From Ischnura elegans (lineage: Eukaryota; Arthropoda; Insecta; Odonata; Coenagrionidae): 64,000 nt of DNA. Of the stretch, positions 13,321-25,300 are shown piece after piece. Below the pieces are notes generated by a model. That model searched no databases. It saw only the letters and a list, made by a program, of their open reading frames with translations, and was not told the DNA's origin. Numbering within the stretch: position 1 is the stretch's first letter; the number at the start of each line of letters is the position of its first letter. Location of the stretch: assembly GCF_921293095.1 (NCBI RefSeq), contig NC_060246.1:132122198-132186197 (forward strand), written 5' to 3'. The position numbers were made by a program, and so were the translations under genes.

Positions 13321-14166
13321 GGAAATAAAATCCGGCTCAGTAGTTATAATTAGGAGTTCTGTGAATTTGAAAATTTTAATTTCATGTATTTTATCTGCTT
13401 CCAAGGTCAGCATTCAAATGTCAAAAAAATATATGTTATAGCTTCCTTTCATAACAACTCGATATAGCACTAGAAATATCATCTCTTTGCAAACTGCTTC
13501 CCAAATTTGCTTTCACATTCTCGTGTCTTCATTAATTATTTAATCCTTCGCAAAAACTTCGCGGGCCAAAACTATTTTGCCTACGTGAAGGCAAATGATT
13601 TTTTACGAGTGAAATTTACGCTTTGAATACTGCCACTTCAAAAACGCCCTCATTAATCTATTGCTTGTCCCTCTTTTTCCTATACCACTCCATTGGTTTT
13701 AAATATTTTCATCCTAGATTTATTTTCTCTTGATTTACAAAGTTAGTCCCGAAATAGGGTAAGAGGATCACGTGTTTCTTCCAGATTTTTAGGGGAACCC
13801 GGATCGCATATCATTAATTGAATGCGTTTTCAAGGAATCTCACATCCTCCCAATCATGTAGATGTAAGTTATAGCATATATATATGAAGTCGCAAGTTTT
13901 AAAAATTAACAGTTGTAGAAATATTTGAAATTTATTTCAGTTACCGACAGTCTGTAGAAAACTGAGATGATAGATTTAGATATATTTTCAGCCTATTTGG
14001 TATCACTCGTAACAGCGTATCACTTACTACAATTGTATTCTATGTTTTGCGTATGTCAGGGGATACCCTGGAAATTTTGTTCCCATGAGTGTTTTGTTTA
14101 CCCACTTCATAGGTTTAACCACCATGACGACGATAGCAGACCAACTGCTCGGACGCAAATGGTATC
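13321..14166. other. Non-coding spacer between repeat copies
   Basis: AT-rich DNA with no recognisable gene or element between the two copies of the 170-bp repeat. Confidence 0.5.
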
Positions 14167-14338
14167 TTCATTGACGTGATGATGATATACGGCCCGGAGG
14201 CGTAGCGTGAGCAATAAATTATCCCTGTGGACGCGGGCATAATGCCTTCCTGAGGTCCGTCTTTACTTTATTTGCCCATATGATATTGGAAATGTAACTC
14301 CGATAGTAAAAATAATTGGATATTCCTCGAGTATCAAC
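14167..14338 (+). repeat. Dispersed repeat, copy 2
   Basis: Diverged direct copy of 13152-13320, offset by 1,015 bases. The same blocks occur in the same order with scattered substitutions and small indels. Both copies begin in TTCATTGACG and end near a GAGTAT segment, so the ends are roughly conserved. This could be two copies of an unnamed element or an old local duplication. Confidence 0.65.
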
Positions 14339-15174
14339 CGTTCTCAGTCCAGTGATCCCATTTGGGTGGGAACGGATTTATAAAAATTTATGAAAATAAT
14401 ATTTCGATTCTGTGATTACTTTTATAGCTTTTGTAATGTAAATAAAGTTCGGTAGTATTTTTTAAAGCGATTTGCACAACTTGTGCGTGCATTGGTCGTT
14501 AATGAAACATTTTCAAATATAGTTATTTTCATCACATCTGTAGTGAGTATGCAGTTTATTCCATGTTTTTCTTTACACTAGCTCTCCAGTAACAAATGCT
14601 CATTTATTCAAAAGATCAATACATAATACATTGTTAAGATTTGTTTTTTGGCCAATTTATATTTATTTTTCAACGAATAACAACATTTCTTGGCGTGTTC
14701 CCATTTGGGAAAATCCTTGAAAACGCATTTAAAACTTTTTTCTCGGGTTTTCTTTCATAATATCTCTTAATTAGTTGTTAAACAAATAGGATAGGCAAAA
14801 AATAATACAAATCAGTTAGTAATTTAGTTTGGTCTTTAAAGGGTTAATGGAGAATTGAGAGAAAATATTACCAACAGAGAGTTTATCCGTACAACAATGA
14901 TTTTCCAAATAATTAATTTAGCTCAAGTATGGACGTCAATGATTTCAAATAAAAAATTTAATCTCTAAATGTAAATCAATTAAATTTGCATAGAGTTAAA
15001 TTATTAAAATTGATAAAAAAAGTCAAATCCAATTTACCTTAAATAATTTGATGCAAATTAAAAGAGAGAAATTATTGAAATCCCGCATGTCATAATAAAT
15101 TTTACTATCATGTTGCTATTGATCAATTTTTATGGCTTCGGAGAAGTTATGGAATTTTGATCGTAGATAATACA

Positions 15175-15260
15175 TTAAAAAAAGCCACCAACTTATGGCA
15201 ACGTTTCGTTTTTGAATACGAACATCACCAGGGCTTCGGTTTCAAAAAGCTGTTAACTAT
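15175..15260 (-). repeat. Possible PLE-type terminal fragment
   Basis: On the minus strand this reads as a segment with GTGATGTTCGTATTCAAAAA followed by CGAAACGTTGCC and an A/T run. A GATG block followed by a CGAAACG block and an A-rich end resembles the 3' ends of Penelope-like elements in arthropods. No coding remnant lies beside it. The identification is tentative. Confidence 0.35.
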
Positions 15261-18200
15261 TTACACATTTTAGAATAAGTTGTCATCAATACGCTCTCCA
15301 ATAGAAAATAAATATAAAAATTATTTCTAACGAAAAATGTTCCAAGTCATTTAAATGATCCCGACTGGAATTTATATTTTTATTGCCTATTGTTTTATTG
15401 GATAATAATTGGTATTTTAGATGTATGTAGTGGCAAGGTCGTCGAAAATACCGCTGAGTAGTAATTTTAATTATTGAATAATTTTTCGCACTCCAATATT
15501 TTAATGATGCAATCATTCCCAAACAATTACATAAAGTTAGAAACTACAAAACCATAACTTAATCTTTTTCACTTGAAACTTTGTATTCAGCGAAGTATTT
15601 TATTAATTTTTAATCCAAGTGTATACGCTTTGTCTGCAAACGGGATTATAATGGATCAGGTGAACATAATTCTGAGAAAATTTTATTAAATCGTTAATGA
15701 AATTATATTGAGGTATTGAATTATTAAATGAGAGTATTTTATCGTTGGCATTTCTTTCAGAGTGTCTCTAACTACCTGTGGTGTTCATTGTCAATCAAGT
15801 TATACGTTTGAACCGTGTTGCATGTTATTCACTATTGGCCTCACGCACGGCAGGGTTTTATTGACCCCTTCCTATTTCCACCTAATTTTTTTCACAATCA
15901 TTTGTCAAATCTACTGGTTGGCCTCTTTCTAATATTTATGGAAAGAGCGTCTACTCAGCCGAATTTTTATGTTCGTTTGACCGCCGCGCCGTATCGGTTT
16001 CTATGCGATGATGTTTCATAATCAGCGGAAGGCGTAATTTTGACCACTCATGAATATTTACTTTGCCAAAGCTGAATTTGTTAACAAATATAACCCCGTT
16101 TAGCGTGCAAAGAGGGAGCATGCGTAGTTGACATTGGGAAGGAGTCATTTCATGTGAATTCAACCGAATTTCAGGGTTTTTTTAAAGTTAACTATTTTGA
16201 TTTGACTAAATTTACTTTAATTGGTGCGCCAACTCATGTAGAAACTAAATAAAAATTTTAAGTAAAAAAATAAAAGGGCATTTTTGGCACTTTCGGATCA
16301 CGCACTATCTTGTGTACCAACCCATATTTGGACGGTTGTCTTCAAGAAGAAAAACGTTTCCTGGCTGAAACGCTCTATCATAGGTTATATACTAAGAATT
16401 TTAGTACCTGTCATCATTTATAGGCTATAATTTTAAGTTTATCATTTTTTTCCTTCTAAACTGTGGACCTTTTTACTGGCGAAAAGAAAATAATATCTTA
16501 GAAGGTCACCGTCAACACAGTCTTATCACGAATGAGTTATTGGGCCAAGGTTCCTTATTTATGAAACCAGGGCCATTAACATTGGGATGTTTATTGCACC
16601 TTCGCGATCTTCATGAAGATATTAATTTGCTCCAAAGAGAACTCATTCGAAAAAAAATACTTTTTTAATCAATAAACTGATGGCAGATTCACTATGCAGT
16701 TAAATAATCTCAGCATTGAAGCGTTTAGGCACTGCACAATTTTACTTATCTTAAAATTATTTAGTTCAAAGTTTAGTTTGTCTCTCCAATTCTTCGCATA
16801 GTAATATTTTACTTGAATATCTAAGTTTTTGGAACTTCTACATGTGACAAATTGGGCCGCGGTAAAGGAACGTCTTTTTAAAAAAAGCAATCTCTTTTCT
16901 AATCTTGTTATTTTTTTACCATGACTACTGAATTTGAACTTGCGCATGTATCGTATTTAAGAATATATTATATGAAATTGACTCGCTAAAAAAATCGCTG
17001 CAACTGACAAAAGGTTATTAAGATGGAAAAGGGAAAAATCCAATAAAGCCTTTTCTTTGTCAAACTAAGAAATTTTCAGATGACATCTTATCAACGAGAA
17101 AATGGTGACGTTGTTTCTCGTCTCAATGTTTATAGCGTATCGCCACTCGCGCTAGTTAAGTATAAAGTAAGTTCTTCAAGTCTATGGAAGCTACAAGACA
17201 AAGAATAATATTTTTTCCAGAGCGCGCATACTGCCCGTTTGTACAAGCATGACGTAAAAAAATAAACAGAGAGAAAAATGCAGCATGAAATTCTCATCCT
17301 TAGCTTTGTTGCAACTCGATGGAATACCCAATTTCGCTTCGACCCTATTAAGCACGGTGTCCTCCCTAGATACCTAACAACACTGCCTCCTGGGAGGCCA
17401 AGAGTAATTACACGGGCGTGACCAGTTTGCGCGCGTTAATGAATCGGTAACGAGAAGTGAGCGGGAGATTAGATGGGTAAACGGGTGAGAAGCAGATGGC
17501 GATTTGAGCAAAGTTTTCAAGGGTGAAAATATTCGCGGAAGACAATGAGAAAGTATTGTGACGGTTCTCGATTGTCGCCAGGGAGGCCCAGTCAGAGACT
17601 CGATACGAAATGGCTGATTAATGCTAATTATATATTCGTGGATGTATCCCATTAAAGATTATATATTTTTGGCACGCTCAAAAATCTCTGCAACCGATAA
17701 AATATTGCTAAGCTGAAAATGGGAATTAATTCTTTAAAATCTTATGTTTTCTTCGCCAACTGTATCGCATAGTTTATTCACTCCATCTATTACCACGGTA
17801 ATTGATATGAGAGTTATCGTGTTACAGTGCAGTTATCGTGATCACTCCAGCAGTACAATAACAAAATTAGGACGAATCAAAGAAAATTTCATGTTTTGGA
17901 CTTATAGCATTTGCGGGTAAAACGAGACTTTTTTCATTCTAGTATTTATTCTCATGATTATATTAATATTTTCTATCAATTGCATCAAATTGGTTATCAC
18001 ACTTTCCGCATAGTCATCAGATGAACTACGTCACTACGTCACAAGGTCATAATTTTAAACCGAAAAATAATATTTTTTCTGATGAAATAATGGGACTCAG
18101 CAATCTTGAAAGCCGTAACCAGCGATGATGCGAGGATTACCCGACGCCCCCACGGTGAGTACTATCTGAAAAGTACTCCCTCTCAATGAACAATCCAAAA

Positions 18201-18828
18201 TGCTACCCACCTCAGCACAAAAAAAACCTACGGAAAAATGTTTTCAGCTACAGCATTGTTTGGCAAAATTTCCTTTAAAAACACTAAATGGGCCACCAAT
18301 GTGTTTCCAGTGAATTTTATGGCACTATCCTGTTCCTGTAGATCACGCATTACACTTGACACCAAAGCAAGCGCAAATATTTGTAGTTGCGATGCAATGC
18401 GCGGATTTACCGCCCAGGCTCTGCTAGCTGTGGCTTAAAGGTACAGATTATGTGCGCTAGATGGAGCTGGCAGCGTGACGTGGGACATGAATGGTACCGT
18501 AAGTAGGTACTTACACACGTAGCGATGCACGCCGCCGTTTGGCCGCGTCACGTCTATGAATAACCGTGCTTAAGGAATTCACGCTAATGGGAGGAAAACT
18601 AGTCCTCCAAATTCCGCTCTCTTATAATGTGCCAGTAAACTCCTGACGAATTCTCGCAAACTTGATAAAGCCCGGTCTCCTGTGGTTTGACAATACAAGA
18701 GTTTAATTATGCCCGTATTCATGATATAGAGGATTACATTATCGATTGCATCTATATTATTACCCAGAACGATTTGTATTTCTTTGTCGTCCATTAGTCT
18801 CCTGTGTTCAAGTGAGTATTTCAAGCAT
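15261..18828. other. Non-coding stretch, no gene recognised
   Basis: Long AT-rich DNA. The frames at 16669-16947 minus and 17374-17652 minus (92 codons each) have no domain and no supporting splice or start context. A slightly GC-richer part lies at 17390-17600. Confidence 0.55.
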
Positions 18829-19152
18829 GGGCGTACGGCGTACACAGGGAGGGGCAGGAGGGGCAACTGCAGCAACTTCCTTAGAAGCAACATCCTAAAA
18901 TTCTTTCAGGAAAATCAGGACTGGATTGAAACGAAAGTTTTCAAAAAAATTTCTTTAAACCCACGAAAATGATATTAATATAAGACATGTAGCTAAAATA
19001 ATTTTTTTAATCAAACAATTTTAATAAATAATAAAGTGCTGTTATAGTTTTCTTAAAATGCTGCCTTCATTCTGCTTCTCAAAGCTAAAATGTTACGACT
19101 TGAACAACCATGGCTTTGACCACCCCCCCAGGTTTTGATCCTGGGTACGCCC
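18829..19152. mobile_element. Short non-autonomous element with GGGCGTAC ends
   Basis: The left end begins GGGCGTACGGCGTACACAGG and the right end finishes CCTGGGTACGCCC, so the outer blocks GGGCGTAC / GTACGCCC are inverted repeats. G-rich (left) and C-rich (right) runs follow inward. The interior is AT-rich with no coding capacity. A related copy with the same right end lies at 46498-46764. No convincing target-site duplication was found, so the class is open: a MITE is the simplest reading. Confidence 0.5.
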
Positions 19153-20013
19153 TTGATATCATGCATTCTAGTCGAACGTGCCTCACAGTAAGATGGGTGA
19201 AAAACGTCTCATCTACTTCCGAGAATCACTTTCCGAGTTAGAATTAATTGAAAAAATTATGAAAATAATGGGAAATAAATTGCATCAGAACCTCATGTAC
19301 GATTTCTGAGGACTGCTGAAAATTATTTTTAAAAACAGCAGAATTTCTGCTAACATAATGAATGACTACAATGTAAAATCAACGAAATTTGTGACAGATA
19401 TTTGATTTAACTTACTGTATCTTTTTTTGGCTAATGTAATTCAGATTTATTCATCCAGTTATTTCTTGTTCGCTTTTATGAGGAAATATTTTATTTTTTT
19501 GTTGGCTTATGTTTACTAGCGAATTTGAGCGAAGTATTCATGTATTAGCTAATTCAATATAAGGAAGGTGGGTAAATGGTATCTAAGTGATTTAATGCAT
19601 ACATTTTCACCTACTGTCAGTTTCAAACGCATGATTCGAAAATATTTCTGCTCAGCAATTGATAGGAACCCAAACGCATCTTCATAGCTAGTCAATAATG
19701 TATACTGTAAAAATATTTTTAATAGAGGAAATGATTTTGTGATTCACACTGCAGTCATTCTTCTCTATTACAGGAATTCGCCTGAAATGATTTTTAATTC
19801 ATTTTGGTCAATCCCGTGGTTCTCTCTCTCTTTTAAGCCCCTCTGAATGATCAATCCCTCTCGACTAAAAATATTTCTTGGTCAAATGATTTTAACGCGT
19901 TGAATAAAGTTATAATCGAATAATTCATGATTAAGTGCTAGCTCAAATTGTCTGTTTCTGAAATATCTTGAGCCCTATATTTATTCAAATCATGAAAGCA
20001 ATGCCATCTCCAT
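19153..20013. other. Non-coding spacer, no gene recognised
   Basis: AT-rich DNA between two short elements. I see nothing else in it. Confidence 0.5.
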
Positions 20014-20284
20014 AGGCGAATTTAGGGCGTGGGGACACGTGCCCCCCCACCCTAGACCCTTAAGAACTTAGACAAGATTTTCAATATGGTTAACATTACG
20101 ATCGCTTTATTTCTATAATGCCAGGCCTCATTAATTTTATTTCATATTTATAACTTTTATATTAAAAATGAAGAGAATATTTCGTACGGTAATTGTTGCG
20201 TATTGTTTTCAATCTCAAACACGTGCGGACCGTTTGGCTGTCAGACTCTTGTGCCCCCCAGAAAAAAATCCTTGATCCGCCCTT
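20014..20284. mobile_element. Short non-autonomous element with G-rich/C-rich ends
   Basis: The left end reads AGGCGAATTTAGGGCGTGGGG followed by a run of seven C. The right end reads GTGCCCCCCAG followed by AAAAAAATCCTTGATCCGCCC. Reverse-complementing the right end gives GGGCGGATCAAGGATT, an imperfect match to the left end (GGCGAATTTAGG). The interior is AT-rich and non-coding. It resembles 18829-19152 in plan but not closely in sequence. Confidence 0.45.
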
Positions 20285-21205
20285 GGCCATTGCGAGTTTT
20301 GGGATGGTTTGGAACGCGAGGTAAGTTTAGATTAGGTTCGCCCACACCATAGTGACCTCCTGCAAAGACTATCAAATGTAACGGAGCCAAGCTACTTCTC
20401 CACAGAATTCTGAATCAACTATGGGAAGACGTGTGAAATTTTTGTGCCACAACTAAAGTATTGCTCTGACGGTTGGAACCTTAATTTGTATGTATTTTTT
20501 ACATTTGAGGATTGGGAATCAACAAATATTTCCAAATAAATTGTTTAGATATTAAGTTATTGGACTTTAATTTAACTTTATACATGCTCTTAGACACATT
20601 TAACTTTTTTATCAGTAATATATATTTGGTGGCATATGAGTTAAAACTCTGTCAGAAATATAAATTATATTACGACCTGAAGATTAAGGTCTTGGAATCT
20701 CTAAAACCTGAAAATGCAATTTCCAAATTAAATTATTTGCCTAGTTATTGCACAAAATCCGTGATGTGAAATACAAGTGAGACTATCTTTTGTATTTACA
20801 TTTTTTTGTTCTGTATCCACTAGCTCATATTTGAAATGTATATCCTGTAACATGGAAGTTTTTTTTATTTGTCGCTGCTTTTTTTTGAAGTTTTCAAATA
20901 GACAAATGCGTTTCCACGTTTTTCTACAGTTATGACTCTTGTAGATCAAACTCATGCGCACTGCAAGACGGTAAAGGATTTTTCTCTGCAGCTGGCAGCC
21001 TAGCTGGCCGCAAACTTTTCGAGAATTAGGAATTCAATGAATCATTGCGAGTGAAAGAAAGGCACTCACTCTCGCTAGCTCTCATCTGGCGCATAATCTG
21101 GTATCTTGAAACATTAAACCGCTTGTAGATCGTGGAACGGTCTAAATATTAGCACTGAGGATTGGTTGAAGCATTATGATAGTTGAACCGTATGACGCTG
21201 TTATC
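20285..21205. other. Non-coding stretch, no gene recognised
   Basis: AT-rich. The open frame at 20512-20769 (85 codons) has no domain and is of chance composition. Confidence 0.5.
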
Positions 21206-21975
21206 TTCAGTGACTCAGTTTATCCAATTGCACATAAACTGGCGGATTGCAATTCGTTGATCCATAGACTAGTGTCCTTACCTCTTCAACCCCCAGAATT
21301 CCACTAGAATCTCAGAATAATAAAACACGTTGCTTCATCCAACAGTTGCAAAGGCAGTGTTATCGAAAGGATTTTGAATAAGAAACAAAAGAACTTAGCT
21401 TTAAGAAATTTGAGTACATTGTCAGTGTTCCCAACTAAACCAAAAAAGTGGTGTACATTACAGTTCATTGGTGACCTTTCGTATAAAATTGATAAATTGA
21501 TCCCGAAAGACAAACTAAGAACTTCCTTTTACAGCGCAATCACTTTGGAAAGGTTATTGTGCCGAACAAAGGACAAACTACTTCTCTCCCTCCTATCAGG
21601 AGAGTACAAAATTAAGTGCTGTCATTGCGATAAAATATATATTGAGCAGACGGACCGTAGCTTCGCTAACTGCATGAAGGAGCACAAGAAGATTTGGGAG
21701 ATATGAGACCACACCTCTCTCGTGGAAAAACACCTCCTCGAAGAACGCCATACCTCTGCATTTTTATCACTCTCATATACTCGCTATTCCATTTCCCAAG
21801 CGTCCGTCCTTTCAACAATTACTTCGTCCCTCCCCCATCCTAGTTATTCCTTCCTTCCTCCACTTCTCTCTGATTGTGAGTTATATAAATACGGCTCACG
21901 GACCTTTCATAGATGAACCTCATGATGACCTAGCGGTTGAAACGCGTGGTACCAAAGTAAAACTTGTGGAAAAAC
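21206..21975 (+). pseudogene. 5'-truncated Penelope-like element with GIY-YIG remnant
   Basis: Penelope-like elements encode a reverse transcriptase followed by a GIY-YIG endonuclease. Here only the end survives. From about 21212 the frame gives 'YPIAHKLADCNSLIHRL', which matches the post-RT block HP..HK.A....L.HRL of the family. An in-frame TAG lies at 21305, then an open frame from 21374 to 21706 (110 residues) follows. It holds 'FIGDLSYKIDKL' and then the endonuclease core: GEY at residues 76-78 where GIY is expected, C82 and C85 of the zinc pair, YIE at 89-91 where YIG is expected, and R95. A later segment near 21722 resembles the HLLEE..H block after a frame change. The non-coding tail at 21925-21970 has GATGACCTAGCGGTTGAAAC, typical of PLE ends. 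The copy is dead: stop, frameshifts and altered motif residues. Confidence 0.75.
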
Positions 21976-22236
21976 CTGCTGTCTTGTTTTCTTCAACCAG
22001 CATGTTTTCTTCCCACCACATCTCGCCTGCCTCAGTCAAGTTTGAACTGAGAATGTTAAAAATAGGAAACGCGTGGACCAAGGTGCCTACGACGCAGGTC
22101 GAAGGGAAGGCAGGTTTGGTAGAATAGTGATTTTCTCTTCTGGTGGTATAGACTAGGCTGGAGGGACACAAAAATTCGAAAGATGTGGAGATAGGGGCGC
22201 ACGATCGTAACTGCGAAGGATTGCCGTAGGGTCAGA

Positions 22237-22325
22237 GATTGCGAAGAGGGTTTGAAGTGGATGGTGGACTTGGGTGGAAGGAAATCCTATTCTTCCATCC
22301 CGGTCTACCGTCCACTTCACACCCT
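22237..22325. repeat. Imperfect hairpin
   Basis: A left arm containing TTTGAAGTGGATGGTGGACT is followed after a short loop by a right arm containing ACCGTCCACTTCACACC, its imperfect reverse complement. The arms are about 35-40 bases. No coding role is apparent; it may be part of an unrecognised short element. Confidence 0.5.
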
Positions 22326-25300
22326 ATGGAATCGTACTTGGGTAGCTGACATATTTTTATTTATATATGCATTGTATTTATTTATTGGATAAGTATATAT
22401 TGGATTTCTGGGGCGCATTGCCCATATGAAACTATTCATGGTGGCGAGAAAATCAGCGCTCTCATTTTAATGATGATTAAATTATTTACTGTCGCTAGTA
22501 CATCATTACAACTGTGATCATAAAGTAGGCATAAGGTATCAACTGATAAATAGTTACAAAAGAAATACATTAGTGAATCAGTGCATTTTCTAACGCACCA
22601 AATTACTGAGATGGCTTATTAAAGATACAAGAAAATTGAAACCTCATGCAAACATTTTTTTGTTTATTGATAGTACTTAGAACCATTATATTTATCCAAA
22701 GTGAGCTATTTTACTCAAAATAATGCAATTCCAAGACTTTTTTTCAAATATTTACTTATAATTATGTTTGGTGTATGCTATTTCATCATATTTTCAGCTG
22801 ATTCAAAAGCAATTTTATATTTTTAGTGGACCTCATGCCCTTCGGTAAAGAATTTCATATCTTATAAGACCACCACCGATCTAGCATACGGAATATTGAG
22901 CTGAATTCGGGGAGAAGAATCTGTGTTCCATGTAAGCCTTGTGGGGAACTTAAGGGATGTACCCTTATATGGTGTGAGTTGGGAAGAATGAGGGGTAGGA
23001 TGTCTTCGGACCGTGATAGGAGGTCCGAAGCGATAGAGGGAGCTGGCGAAGACACCGCGTGCAACTTCCAGGGTCCAGATTGAATGTGGGCGTGCCCAGA
23101 GTCCCTTATTGGCTGGACCACCTCGTGAAGCACGCTCGCCCGCCGGGAAAACTCTTCGGACTTGTTATTCCGATCGGCCTCTTTATGTTGCTCCCAGAGA
23201 TACCGCTCTCTTCTCCCTCGTCATGCCTTCTGCGACCTGAATGGGAGTCCCAGAAAACATTCGCCTCTTGGAAAGGAAGGGATGGCGAGATGAATCCGTG
23301 AAAACTACGAGAGGCGCTTCCTCTTTTTCCCCTGGGGATCTGCAAGGGGATTTGCGGTTTGTTGTTTTCCACCCGGAGTGACCCGGCGATGGTCTAATCA
23401 CATTTCTTGAATATCCACGCGGGTTCCGCAATTAGGTCGAAAGAAGTGGGGTGGGTATTCTCTCATTCATCTGCCATTCATTCGGGATTACAGCGTCGGT
23501 GCGGTCCGAAAGGTGCCTCTTCCCCCATTCCTTCACCCCTCCCCGGTCCAACACCACCCCTTCACGCCCCCGCCTCTTTCTCTTTCCCCCCGTCTCCGCT
23601 TGCTCCCTTTCAGCCATTCGATGACGTCCGCGCGTATCTCGTCTTTTGAAGTTTGAATCCCTACCCTGCCTTGCACGCATGCCTTTCTGTCGAGGAAAGA
23701 GGAATACTTTCCAAGGAACAGAAATCGTTTTCATCCGCTTCTAAAAAAATAGGCTCCTGTATCTTACATATCAACTACAGTCCGTTATTTTCCGTACATA
23801 TTTATTATTTATCTTAAACTTTTCATAAATATACTGTTTTCTGATAAATTTCCGATAAATATTATGAAGGCCTTCGTTAGTAGTCACTTAATATCGCATA
23901 GTCACTGTGCATTTCTAATTGTTTCTAACCACCATGAAATCGTGAATGAATGCTTAAATTTATTAAAACAATAAAATATTCTAAGGAAATATGTTTTTGT
24001 TATTTTCAGTTGAACCTTATTTTTTCCTCGTATACCACCTCAGTTTTAATACTTCGATTGTAAACCTATTTTATCCTTATGAGATTAACACCAAAAACTT
24101 ACCGATTTTTTGAGACACTGGTTTTCATCCCCTTACTTTTGCATTGACGGGTAAAATAAGCCGTGTGGTCTCTTCTGCAAAATGCTGATTGCGCTTCAAC
24201 TACAAATGTATTTTGTGTATTAAGAGGTTTTAGAAATCTTTGCCTAAGATTTCAAATAACGTGACACGGATGGAATTTTCTTAATCTTGAAAAATTAAGC
24301 TATGGAATTTCGACCCGCGAGAAGTGTTTTAAAGACTCGGTTGAACCTAATTTATCACTTAAAAATTTCCTCAGCGGATGTAAGCCAAAGTAATACGGTA
24401 GCAGAAATACAGAACTTGTGAATTTTCTCCACCATCAGCCATTAATTGCACGTTGTTTTCTCTAACTCAAGGCCATTTCGTTCGTGGCTAATTTATGAGC
24501 AATCAGATTCATTGTATTCAGGGTTGATTTTCAGAATTAGTTTTTTCTCCTTTTTTTAAACTCAGCAGCTTAAATGCATGAATACAGGAAAGTAAAAAAT
24601 ACGATCGAATTCATTGAATTAATATGGATTAACCCCGTAAAACAAGCTTTCGTGCTATTTTATACCCTTGGGTTACATCGTATAGGTCTACGGGCATCAT
24701 TTAATAGGTTCCTAAGGATTTATGTACACATAAAATTATCTGGAGAAAATGGCAACATATTTCTTCGCGCTGGAATATAAATTCGTATGCCATTGGAAAA
24801 TTGGAGATTTTTTTATGCATGTACATACTAGATTTTTATTCATAAATTTTACATGTTTTCCAAGAGCTGAAAAAGAAATGTTTCCTGCGCTATTGTTCCA
24901 GAAATTCTCACATTATTAGGAAGTTCTTGCTTTCTTCATCGTAATCGTTGAATTTATTATTCCCAGTATTGATTTAAATTACATTTTGAAGAATTTTGTT
25001 TGGGAAAACGTCATTGATTTTTGGCTCTGTTAATTTTTTTTGTCAATCAGATCTACGTCACAAGGTAAAAATATGACGTAACTGGAAAAGTTTGGAGCTT
25101 TATTCATGAACATCAAAGAGCTCTTTGATACCTTTTGAGTAAAAAAATATTTTTTGCCTTTGATTGCCAGCCAATTATACGGGAACGTTTACGTTGTTTT
25201 ATACTGTTCTCTCCTGCTTTATGAATGGTTCCTATATCAGAAGCATGGAACTAGCATTGCTTCTCTCATAGACGCTTTGCTTATATCAATATTATTTTTA

